Source: Microcaldota archaeon (GTDB taxonomy: Archaea; Iainarchaeota; Iainarchaeia; Iainarchaeales; JAGVWC01). From it: DNA of 5,016 nt. Of the stretch, positions 1 through 4,064 are shown one piece after another. The stretch's first letter is position 1. Every line of letters starts with the position of its first letter. A program made the position numbers and the translations under genes. The stretch spans positions 1-5,016 of the forward strand of contig JAHJAQ010000040.1 in assembly GCA_018813975.1 (NCBI GenBank), written 5' to 3'. The notes beneath the pieces were generated by a model that had not been told where the DNA came from, did no database searches, and was given only the letters and a program-made list of their open reading frames with translations.

Positions 1-72
1 ACTCCTTACAACACTAAAAAAGACCCGTACAAACTCTTTGAACATATAAAGCCAATTCCCTATTTTTCCTAG
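1..72 (+). CDS. C-terminal end of an unidentified protein (partial)
   Basis: Frame 1 is open from the window edge to a TAG at 70-72 and gives 23 residues ending in HIKPIPYFS. The composition (Lys, Tyr, Phe, Pro, with codons like those of neighbouring genes) reads as a genuine protein tail, and a run of seven T follows the stop directly, as expected at the end of an archaeal transcription unit. The fragment is too short to name a family. It could also be a chance open stretch, because 72 bases is not much evidence. Confidence 0.45.
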   Translation, partial: TPYNTKKDPYKLFEHIKPIPYFS

Positions 73-79
73 TTTTTTT
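73..79 (+). terminator. T-run terminator after the left-edge gene
   Basis: Seven T follow the TAG stop immediately. Archaeal RNA polymerase commonly terminates on oligo-T runs without needing a hairpin. No stem precedes it. The call rests on position and run length only. Confidence 0.4.
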
Positions 80-111
80 AATAGTTAAAGGCAATTGGAG
101 TTTTTAACACT

Positions 112-129
112 TCCCGATTTCGATCGGGA
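112..129. repeat. Perfect hairpin with TTCG loop (repeat copy 1, left)
   Basis: TCCCGAT (112-118) pairs with ATCGGGA (123-129) around a TTCG tetraloop, giving a 7-bp perfect stem. In RNA, UUCG is an exceptionally stable loop, although here it is closed by U-A rather than the ideal C-G. The hairpin is not followed by a T-run, so it does not look like a terminator. Confidence 0.65.
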
Positions 130-143
130 GTACCGAAATGCAA

Positions 144-162
144 GGGCTATCTTCGATAGCCC
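144..162. repeat. Perfect hairpin with TTC loop (repeat copy 1, right)
   Basis: GGGCTATC (144-151) pairs with GATAGCCC (155-162) around a three-base TTC loop, giving an 8-bp perfect stem. It sits 14 bases after the TTCG hairpin. The second repeat copy has the left arm at 228-235 but no matching right arm. Confidence 0.65.
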
Positions 163-276
163 GACAAAATCTTGATTATTTTTTCCCGATTTCGAGGCGC
201 GTTTTCTACCACGGTACCAAATTGCAAGGGCTATCTCGCTCTGCTCAATACCCCGAAAAATCCCCAATAATATGCC

Positions 277-284
277 TTTTAATA
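277..284 (+). promoter_or_regulatory. Candidate TATA box for eL42
   Basis: TTTTAATA resembles the archaeal TATA element. A start about 26 bases downstream would give a leader of nearly 40 bases that includes the GAGGT ribosome site at 334-338. Other A/T-rich stretches between 290 and 330 could serve instead. Confidence 0.3.
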
Positions 285-345
285 CCTTTCCAGATTAAGA
301 TTCTCTAATAGAAGCTTTTTTCAATCGATTTTTGAGGTTTTTTTG

Positions 346-627
346 ATGAATATTCCCAAAACAATTTCCACCTATTGTCGCAAGTGCAATAAGCACACCC
401 CGCACAAACTCAAACAATTCAAGTCAGGCCAAGCCCGCACCAAAAGCAGGGGCACGCGAAAAATGGAAAAAAAGCACAAAAAAGGCTATGGGGGAAAAAC
501 CAAGTTTCCCGCTACCATCAAAAAACAAAACAAAAAACCCAATTTTGTGGCAGAATGCAGTGTGTGCAAGCAAAAAAGACCATTTGTAATTCCCAAGCGC
601 ATGAAAAAAGCAGAAATCAAATCCTAA
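346..627 (+). CDS. rpl44e: Large ribosomal subunit protein eL42 (L44e)
   Basis: A zinc-binding protein of the archaeal/eukaryotic large ribosomal subunit, known to lie near the tRNA E site. The 93-residue product has the family's usual length and layout. An N-terminal C-x2-C (Cys11, Cys14) and a late C-x2-C (Cys71, Cys74) form the zinc ribbon. Between them is a very basic Lys/Arg-rich stretch with the family signature GYGGKTK at residues 47-53. The family is absent from bacteria, so this gene identifies the window as archaeal. ATG 346 is chosen over the TTG one codon upstream because GAGGT at 334-338 lies 7-8 bases before it and fits the archaeal anti-Shine-Dalgarno. The partner gene often found next to it in archaea (S27e) is not here. 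The next gene appears to have its own promoter, so eL42 is probably transcribed alone. Confidence 0.95.
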   Translation: MNIPKTISTYCRKCNKHTPHKLKQFKSGQARTKSRGTRKMEKKHKKGYGGKTKFPATIKKQNKKPNFVAECSVCKQKRPFVIPKRMKKAEIKS

Positions 628-637
628 AGCACTTGGA

Positions 638-645
638 TTTTTTAA
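638..645 (+). promoter_or_regulatory. TATA box for a leaderless transcript of the 668 gene (T-run may also end eL42)
   Basis: TTTTTTAA is centred about 26 bases before the ATG at 668. That is the archaeal TATA-to-start-site distance, so transcription would begin at or beside the start codon. The pyrimidine-rich stretch between them has no Shine-Dalgarno sequence, which agrees with a leaderless mRNA. The six T also lie 11 bases after the eL42 stop and could terminate that gene. Confidence 0.5.
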
Positions 646-667
646 TGCTTCTCTCTTCTTTCTTAAC

Positions 668-1489
668 ATGACTGCCAAAAACGCGATATTGTTAATTATC
701 AAACAGGCGCCCGGAATAGAGTATAATACCTTACTATCCAAAATCACGCCAAATTATGGGAGCGTGAATTCTGCCCGAGCGGCGCTAAGCAGGGCCATTA
801 AAGACATGAACGCCATTGGACTAGTGGAACGAAAAGAAAACCGTTTTTTTGCTACAGAAAAAGGCCAAGTCCAAATTCACTCTGAAATGAAAAACAAATT
901 ATTATTAAAATTGAATCAAACCATTCAAGCCAAAAACAGTTTTCAAAACATTGATTCCATTGTAGAACAACTCGCGGTCTTGATTGAAAGGGGAAAAGCC
1001 GATCCTGATCTTTTAAAAGCTGCTAAAAACGCAACCCAGTTCTCTATTGAAGAACTACGAAAAACCAATGAACAACTCAAAAAACGCTCGCACCAACTAA
1101 ACTATTTCCAAGAAATCCTTGGCAAACAAATCGAAACCCTACAACAACTCGATTTTAAGGATTCAGTTGAACTAGCATTTGATTCCAATTCACTCGAAAA
1201 ACTAAAACCAATTCTAAATCAACTCGAGTCCCAAGAAATCGTGATTGATTGTAACCAACAATCTTTTTTGGAAAGCCTTGCCCAAGAATTAAACGAAAAA
1301 ACCAAGACGGGAACCTTTATTGTTCCAAAACAAAAACTAGAGCCCCTTTTCGATTCATTGTTAGAACAAGCCAAGCAAAATCCCTTTCAAGCCACGATTC
1401 GCATTTCCAAACTAGACTTGGAAATTAATCCCCCAAAATGCATTCTAACAGGACCGCACTCTCAACTAGAACCGTTTAGAAAAAAATAA
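668..1489 (+). CDS. Winged-helix DNA-binding protein with a long coiled-coil region, function unknown
   Basis: A 273-residue protein with no family I can name. Residues 5-66 look like a winged helix-turn-helix: a first helix (NAILLIIKQ), a second (YNTLLSKI), a probable recognition helix around residues 33-50 (SARAALSRAIKDM), then GLVERKENRFFATEKG as a hairpin wing. Residues about 90-165 are rich in Leu, Gln, Glu and Lys and probably form a helical hairpin or coiled coil that dimerises. Residues 170-273 look like a mixed alpha/beta domain with repeated LxxLExQ-type helices. There are no membrane segments and no catalytic motif. DNA binding and a regulatory role are inferred from the fold alone. 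The start is ATG 668, with no ribosome site but a TATA box at the right distance. The TAA stop ends exactly one base before tRNA-Gly, so the mRNA and tRNA probably share a transcript. Confidence 0.8.
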   Translation: MTAKNAILLIIKQAPGIEYNTLLSKITPNYGSVNSARAALSRAIKDMNAIGLVERKENRFFATEKGQVQIHSEMKNKLLLKLNQTIQAKNSFQNIDSIVEQLAVLIERGKADPDLLKAAKNATQFSIEELRKTNEQLKKRSHQLNYFQEILGKQIETLQQLDFKDSVELAFDSNSLEKLKPILNQLESQEIVIDCNQQSFLESLAQELNEKTKTGTFIVPKQKLEPLFDSLLEQAKQNPFQATIRISKLDLEINPPKCILTGPHSQLEPFRKK

Positions 1490-1656
1490 GTGCTTGTAGT
1501 CTAGTGGTAGGATGAAAGCTTCCCAACAGCTTTTTTAGAAAAAAAGCTGGCAAAAAATAGTATTCGGGATTCAAAGAATCCCCACATATCTCGGCATGCG
1601 CGGTCGAAAACGCGCGGAACGAGCTTCTGACCCGGGTTCGAATCCCGACAAGCGCA
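1490..1656 (+). tRNA. tRNA-Gly(CCC) with a 96-base intron
   Basis: Exons are 1490-1525 and 1622-1656, giving 71 bases without CCA. The acceptor 1490-1496 pairs with 1649-1655 over 7 bp with one T-G wobble, and the discriminator is A1656. The D arm is 1499-1513 with GG at 1506-1507. The anticodon loop TTCCCAA has anticodon CCC at 1522-1524, which reads GGG. A four-base variable loop (1628-1631) precedes a T arm with loop TTCGAAT (1637-1643). The TA-GTCT-AGTGGTA D-arm pattern, A73 and short variable loop all fit archaeal tRNA-Gly. Two A-C mismatches are present: A1515-C1627 closes the anticodon stem and C1632-A1648 closes the T stem. The gene starts one base after the upstream stop codon and has no clear promoter of its own. 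Confidence 0.9.
1526..1621 (+). other. tRNA-Gly intron, hairpin-rich, at position 37/38
   Basis: The 96-base insertion lies between base 37 (A1525) and base 38 (A1622). For splicing, T1520-C1523 can pair with G1616-A1619 (TTCC/GGAA). This leaves a three-base 3' bulge C-G-A with the cut after G1621, as in a bulge-helix-bulge. On the other side C1524-A1525-A1526 could be the 5' bulge, but the next intron bases do not pair across. Instead the intron folds on itself into three perfect hairpins: 1527-1536 with 1540-1549 (10 bp, AGA loop), 1566-1572 with 1576-1582 (7 bp, AAA loop), and 1598-1602 with 1611-1615 (5 bp, GC only). Removal would be by the archaeal tRNA splicing endonuclease. No open frame or box C/D guide RNA was recognised inside. 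Confidence 0.8.
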
Positions 1657-1677
1657 AAACTTGAAAGAAATAGCAAC

Positions 1678-1692
1678 AATCTTTAAAAGATT
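1678..1692 (+). promoter_or_regulatory. Palindromic TATA region of the 1729 gene
   Basis: AATCTTT and AAAGATT flank a single A, forming a 7-bp interrupted palindrome whose centre CTTTAAAAG resembles a TATA box. A start about 25 bases downstream (near 1710) would leave a leader of about 19 bases carrying the G-run ribosome site at 1718-1723. The symmetry could also mark a repressor site, but nothing else supports that. Confidence 0.4.
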
Positions 1693-1728
1693 AAATGTGT
1701 TTTGTCATGATTATATAGGGGGGATTAA

Positions 1729-2028
1729 ATGGTTTGTTATGTGATTCCAGCTGTTGCTGCTATTATACACTATGTGTTAAGAAAAAAACATAAAACCGGG
1801 AAAAACAGTTTAGCACATTCGTGGTTAACCTTGTTGTTGTCTGGTGGCGCAATCTTTGGAATAGTAGATCATCTGTGGAACGGAGAGCTATTCCTGATTG
1901 GAGAAAACCTGGGAATAGATATTCTCCTTGGAATTACAATAACCACCGTAACCATAGCGAGTTGGGCGATAATAGTATTAATTAGCCAATTCAATGAAAA
2001 AGAAATTACAACGCTACCAAATAGCTAA
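1729..2028 (+). CDS. Small integral membrane protein, unknown function
   Basis: A 99-residue protein with probably three membrane segments: residues 2-17, 33-50 and 61-86. A basic linker (RKKHKTGKN, 18-26) follows the first and an acidic soluble tail ends the protein. The second segment runs into a notable polar motif, DHLWNGELF at residues 47-55, with Asp47, His48, Asn51 and Glu53 near the membrane face, and then GENLGIDILLG. Such a conserved-looking polar cluster suggests ligand or metal contact, but this is inference. A related compact layout may exist in other archaeal hypothetical proteins; I cannot name a family. ATG 1729 is firmly set by six G at 1718-1723, five bases upstream. It is separated from the tRNA by 72 bases and has a likely promoter of its own. 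Confidence 0.8.
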   Translation: MVCYVIPAVAAIIHYVLRKKHKTGKNSLAHSWLTLLLSGGAIFGIVDHLWNGELFLIGENLGIDILLGITITTVTIASWAIIVLISQFNEKEITTLPNS

Positions 2029-2046
2029 AATTTCTTGCAAACACAG

Positions 2047-2055
2047 GATAAAATA
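2047..2055 (+). promoter_or_regulatory. Candidate TATA box for the flavin-reductase-like gene
   Basis: GATAAAATA, with a start near 2078, would give a leader of about 14 bases that holds GTGAT at 2082-2086, complementary to the archaeal 16S 3' end and five bases before ATG 2092. TTTTAAA at 2072-2078 is an alternative, but it is too close to the start codon unless transcription starts inside the gene. Confidence 0.35.
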
Positions 2056-2091
2056 GGTTATTGAAATAGTGTTTTAAAGCAGTGATGGACA

Positions 2092-2649
2092 ATGGATCTT
2101 GAAAAAGCATTTTGGTTGTTTCCCCCGAGGCTTGTTGTTTTAATTTCTACGGTGGACAAGAAAGGGAATGAAAATTTGGCACCGCACTCTGCCGTAATCA
2201 AATTGTATAACAACCAGTTTTTGATTGGCGCTGAAAAAGAGCATGACACCTACCGGAATATTATAGAAACCAAAGAATTTGTGCTTGCCCTTCCCACTAT
2301 TGATCTTGCGTCCAAGATTGCAATAACTGCCAAGCCCTTTCCAAAAGGAGTATCAGAATTCAAAGAAGCCAAGTTGACTCCATTAAAAGCACAAAAAGTA
2401 ACAGCACCACTTGTAAAAGAGTGCATTGTAAATTTTGAGTGCAAACTCGCCAAAGAATTAGGCACTGTTAATGGAGAAGCATTGCTTCTGGGCAGCGTAC
2501 TAACCGCGCATTATAATGAAAAAAATGTTACAACAGAGGTTCAAACACGGCTTTCCAGCAATGTTGTCTTACACGTTTCAAAAGGACAGGTCTATACAAC
2601 CATTGATGGAAAAATCGTTGACACCAAAACGGATTACAAAAAAGTATAA
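2092..2649 (+). CDS. Flavin reductase-like FMN-binding protein
   Basis: A 185-residue cytoplasmic protein of the flavin-reductase-like domain family (flavoredoxin type), which binds FMN in a split beta-barrel dimer. The family hallmarks are in order: PPRLVVLISTVDKKGNENLAPHS-type first strands (residues 11-33), then AEKEHDTYRNIIETKEF (47-63), where DTYRNI matches the conserved D-T-x-x-N flavin-contact segment, followed by the VLALP strand. The middle section (KPFPKGVSEFKEAKLTPL) and the ECIVNFECKL strand also fit. The physiological substrate cannot be read from the sequence: members reduce free flavin, act as electron carriers or serve as oxygenase partners, and no oxygenase is nearby. ATG 2092 follows GTGAT at 2082-2086; an ATG at 2085 is out of frame. 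The gene is tail to tail with the next one, with a four-base gap. Confidence 0.88.
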   Translation: MDLEKAFWLFPPRLVVLISTVDKKGNENLAPHSAVIKLYNNQFLIGAEKEHDTYRNIIETKEFVLALPTIDLASKIAITAKPFPKGVSEFKEAKLTPLKAQKVTAPLVKECIVNFECKLAKELGTVNGEALLLGSVLTAHYNEKNVTTEVQTRLSSNVVLHVSKGQVYTTIDGKIVDTKTDYKKV

Positions 2650-2666
2650 TTCACTAATTCTTTTTT
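2638..2666. terminator. Mirrored T-run terminators of two convergent genes
   Basis: The stops of the 2092 gene (2647-2649) and the minus-strand 2654 gene lie four bases apart. Six T at 2661-2666 follow the plus-strand stop by 11 bases. Six A at 2638-2643 read as six T on the minus strand, 10 bases beyond its stop. Each terminator would therefore lie inside the last codons of the opposing gene. Confidence 0.4.
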
Positions 2667-3052
2667 GAAAAATGATGGGCAATCAAACCACCCAGAATTC
2701 CACCGAGGAGTCCTAAAAACAAGTCTTGCAGGGTATCCACCAAATCCGGGCGATAACACATTAGTCCAAGCCGACCTGCCCCGAATTCCAAAAACTCCCA
2801 GACCACAATAATCAAGGCCACCAAAGAAACCACGAACAGCAAAAAAACCCTAGAATCGGTTTTTCCCAAAAAACCTTGCTGCTGCCACAATTTCAAAAGC
2901 AAAAAAAAGCTGTTTCCGATTGCAATTCCGCCCAAAAAGTGCATGGGAATATCCACCCAATCAAACAGTGCATAGGCTTGAAAAAAAACCAAGATAGCAT
3001 GAACCACTAAAACCAAAATGGGAAACGCAAAAATTTGAAGCAACTTGTTCAT
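2654..3052 (-). CDS. Four-helix membrane protein, YjdF/DUF2238-like
   Basis: A 132-residue membrane protein with four likely spans at residues 7-25, 38-56, 68-90 and 106-127. Polar residues inside or beside the spans recall the YjdF/DUF2238 family: DWVDIPMHFLGG (31-42) with His38, WEFLEF (85-90) with Glu86 and Glu89, and DTLQDLFLG (106-114) with Asp106 and Asp110. Family membership is from memory of this H...WExxE...DTxxD pattern. The product is shorter than typical members, and the family's function is not established. The start is Met at 3050-3052 rather than the upstream in-frame Met at 3116-3118, because the longer version would overlap the divergent gene and add a basic unlike stretch. 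There is no ribosome site, but an A/T-rich TATA element sits about 28 bases upstream, so the transcript is probably leaderless. Confidence 0.8.
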   Translation of the reverse strand: MNKLLQIFAFPILVLVVHAILVFFQAYALFDWVDIPMHFLGGIAIGNSFFLLLKLWQQQGFLGKTDSRVFLLFVVSLVALIIVVWEFLEFGAGRLGLMCYRPDLVDTLQDLFLGLLGGILGGLIAHHFSKKN

Positions 3053-3107
3053 TTTAATACTTTTAAAGGCTTTTCTAAATAAAAAGATTGGTACAGGGAG
3101 GATTATA
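3053..3107. promoter_or_regulatory. Compact divergent promoter region
   Basis: In 55 bases it serves both the minus-strand membrane protein and the plus-strand 76-residue protein. On the plus strand, CTTTTAAAGG (3060-3069) would start transcription near 3090, followed by a strong GGGAGG ribosome site at 3096-3101, six bases before ATG 3108. On the minus strand, the complement of CTAAATAAAAAG (3075-3086) reads as a TATA box about 28 bases before the start codon at 3052, fitting a leaderless mRNA. The two transcription units would overlap here, so each may interfere with the other. Confidence 0.45.
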
Positions 3108-3338
3108 ATGGAACCCATAGATACTCGACTAAAAAACCTAGAAGGACTTATAGCCGAAATAAAAGAACTAGACGAAAGCCAATATGGTGGATTTGTGCTG
3201 GTAGGGCATCAAACCGCGCCAGGCAAAATAAAATTCCAGGTAACCAATAAAAAAATGTCTATGCTAACCGTGATTGGATCACTAGAACAATTCAAAACCA
3301 GTTATTTTGCAACCAGTGGAAAAGCCCAAAGAACCTAA
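3108..3338 (+). CDS. 76-residue soluble protein, unknown function
   Basis: The start is well fixed by GGGAGG at 3096-3101, six bases before ATG. Open frame extends upstream to 3045 but without a ribosome site and into the promoter. The predicted shape is an amphipathic helix (residues 4-23, DTRLKNLEGLIAEIKELDE), then alternating strands (FVLVGHQ, KIKFQVTNKK, MSMLTVIGSLEQFKTSY). This is an alpha/beta layout with no cysteine and no membrane segment. No catalytic motif was recognised. The strong ribosome site suggests it is well translated. It ends immediately before the stop codon of the convergent HIT gene, and a run of seven T at 3348-3354 inside that gene may terminate it. Confidence 0.7.
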   Translation: MEPIDTRLKNLEGLIAEIKELDESQYGGFVLVGHQTAPGKIKFQVTNKKMSMLTVIGSLEQFKTSYFATSGKAQRT

Positions 3339-3749
3339 CTACACGAATTTTTTTAATGCTAGGAGTACGCTTTCCAGTTCTCCTTGTTCTGCTTTGGGAC
3401 CACTGGGCCAAACCGACAAAGAATCGCCTTTAAATCGCGGCACCACATGAAAATGCACGTGCGGTACTATTTGACCGGCTGCCACTCCATTGCGTTGCAC
3501 CAAGGAAAAACCATCGCAGTTTAAGCCCGCTAAAACTGCTTTTCCAATTTTTTGAGCGATTTTGCCAATCTCCAGTAACTCTTCTTCTGATAATTCAAGC
3601 AGTTGTTTTACGTGTCGTTTGGGAATAACCAATACATGTCCTTTTGAAACCGGAAAAATATCCAAAAAAGCAATTGAATGGGGCCCTTCCACTACTTTAA
3701 AAGCAGGCATTTCGCCTTTTACGATTTTGCAAAAAATACAATTCTCCAT
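3339..3749 (-). CDS. HIT-family nucleotide hydrolase (HINT-like)
   Basis: A 136-residue enzyme of the histidine-triad superfamily, which hydrolyses purine nucleoside phosphoramidates and related nucleotides through a nucleotidyl-histidine intermediate. The signature H-x-H-x-H is at residues 97-101 (PHVHFHVVPRF), with the catalytic His expected to be the middle one, His99. The N-terminus CIFCKIVKGEMPA (4-16) carries Cys4 and Cys7, which with His46 (IPKRHVKQLLEL) could form the zinc site seen in many members. DIFPVSKGHVLVIPKRH (30-46) is the classic strand region. Length and order are normal for the family. The start Met at 3747-3749 is preceded by GAGGGATT (minus strand, 3754-3761). The longer in-frame extension runs through the antisense of tRNA-Ser and is rejected. 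Its TATA box appears shared with that tRNA. Confidence 0.95.
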   Translation of the reverse strand: MENCIFCKIVKGEMPAFKVVEGPHSIAFLDIFPVSKGHVLVIPKRHVKQLLELSEEELLEIGKIAQKIGKAVLAGLNCDGFSLVQRNGVAAGQIVPHVHFHVVPRFKGDSLSVWPSGPKAEQGELESVLLALKKFV

Positions 3750-3783
3750 TCTCAATCCCTCATTCTTTTCTCTTACAAAAACC

Positions 3784-3792
3784 ATTAAAAAG
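3784..3792. promoter_or_regulatory. Shared TATA element between the HIT gene and tRNA-Ser
   Basis: ATTAAAAAG is centred 27 bases before the first base of tRNA-Ser on the plus strand. On the minus strand it reads CTTTTTAAT, with an expected start near 3762 that leaves a leader of about 13 bases containing the GAGGG site of the HIT gene. Both distances match archaeal promoters and no other TATA-like stretch fits the tRNA as well. Confidence 0.5.
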
Positions 3793-3814
3793 CATTCAAA
3801 ACAACAATTTGAAT

Positions 3815-4038
3815 GCAGAGATGGCAGAACCCGGTTCAATGCGTCGGTCTCGAATGAAGCCTTTTTACAAAAGCCTCCTGTTTGAAGCAAAGCTTCAAAG
3901 GGCACATTCAAGCCTTTGGCTTGAATCGTGTGGGAAAAAATACGTCGTCCTGTTGCAGGCAACAGGACATCAGTATACACTCAATTCAAGCGAACCGATG
4001 GGAGCAATCCCGTGGGGGTTCAAATCCCCCTCTCTGCG
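3815..4038 (+). tRNA. tRNA-Ser(CGA) with a 138-base intron
   Basis: Exons are 3815-3854 and 3993-4038. The acceptor GCAGAGA (3815-3821) pairs perfectly with TCTCTGC (4031-4037), and the discriminator is G4038, normal for tRNA-Ser. CCA is not encoded. The D stem GCA/TGC (3824-3826 with 3840-3842) surrounds a loop with GG at 3833-3834. The anticodon stem TCGGT (3844-3848) pairs with ACCGA (3994-3998). The loop CTCGAA plus A3993 gives anticodon CGA at 3851-3853, reading UCG. The long variable arm (GGGA 4000-4003 with TCCC 4008-4011, GCAA loop) marks a class II tRNA, and the T stem GGGGG/CCCCC (4014-4018 with 4026-4030) encloses TTCAAAT. All mature stems are well paired, so the gene looks functional once spliced. 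Confidence 0.92.
3855..3992 (+). other. tRNA-Ser intron, 138 bases, four hairpins, at position 37/38
   Basis: It lies between base 37 (A3854) and base 38 (A3993). The 3' side fits the splicing motif: C3849-G3852 faces C3987-G3990 with one C-A mismatch, followed by a three-base C-G-A bulge cut after G3992. The 5' bulge is not clean, because G3852-T3855 can pair with A3984-C3987. The rest folds locally: 3861-3865 with 3869-3873 (5 bp, TAC loop), 3881-3888 with 3892-3899 (8 bp, AAA loop), 3906-3914 with 3918-3926 (9 bp, TTT loop, extended by CAC/GTG past a bulged C3927), and 3947-3955 with 3960-3968 (9 bp, CAGG loop). It is larger than the tRNA itself and has no credible coding content. Confidence 0.8.
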
Positions 4039-4064
4039 TTGAATCATTGTTCAGGGATTAGACT

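Larger units (their letters stand above)
111..262. repeat. Two-copy diverged tandem repeat in the non-coding region before eL42
   Basis: Three blocks occur twice in the same order. TTCCCGATTTCGA is at 111-123 and 183-195, GTACC followed by GCAAGGGCTATC is at 130-151 and 214-235, and CCCGA leading into an A-rich stretch is at 160-171 and 252-262. The offsets grow from 72 to 84 to 92 bases, so the copies differ by indels. Copy 1 (about 111-171) contains two perfect hairpins. Copy 2 (about 183-262) keeps only the left arm of each, so it looks degenerate or differently rearranged. No coding signal was found here. The minus-strand open frame across 85-267 runs straight through the inverted repeats. 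The rest of 73-345 holds only the T-run, a candidate TATA box and the eL42 ribosome site. Confidence 0.7.

Noticed and set aside
111..262. CRISPR array
   Set aside because: Only two diverged units with uneven spacing are present, and the repeats are internally palindromic. There are no regular spacers and no cas gene.
85..267. 60-residue open frame on the minus strand
   Set aside because: It runs through the tandem repeat and both hairpins, has no ribosome site, and its sequence is a translation of inverted repeats.
424..747. 107-residue minus-strand frame opposite eL42
   Set aside because: It is the antisense shadow of a certain ribosomal protein gene and its promoter region.
1526..1656. 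Box C/D guide RNA inside the tRNA-Gly intron
   Set aside because: A CTGA occurs at 1627-1630, but it is in the mature exon, and no convincing RTGATGA box lies in the intron. The structure is explained by hairpins.
3750..3980. N-terminal extension of the HIT protein (77 extra residues)
   Set aside because: It is antisense to tRNA-Ser exon 1 and intron. The family starts at the CIFCKI region, and the Met at 3749 has a ribosome site and TATA box.
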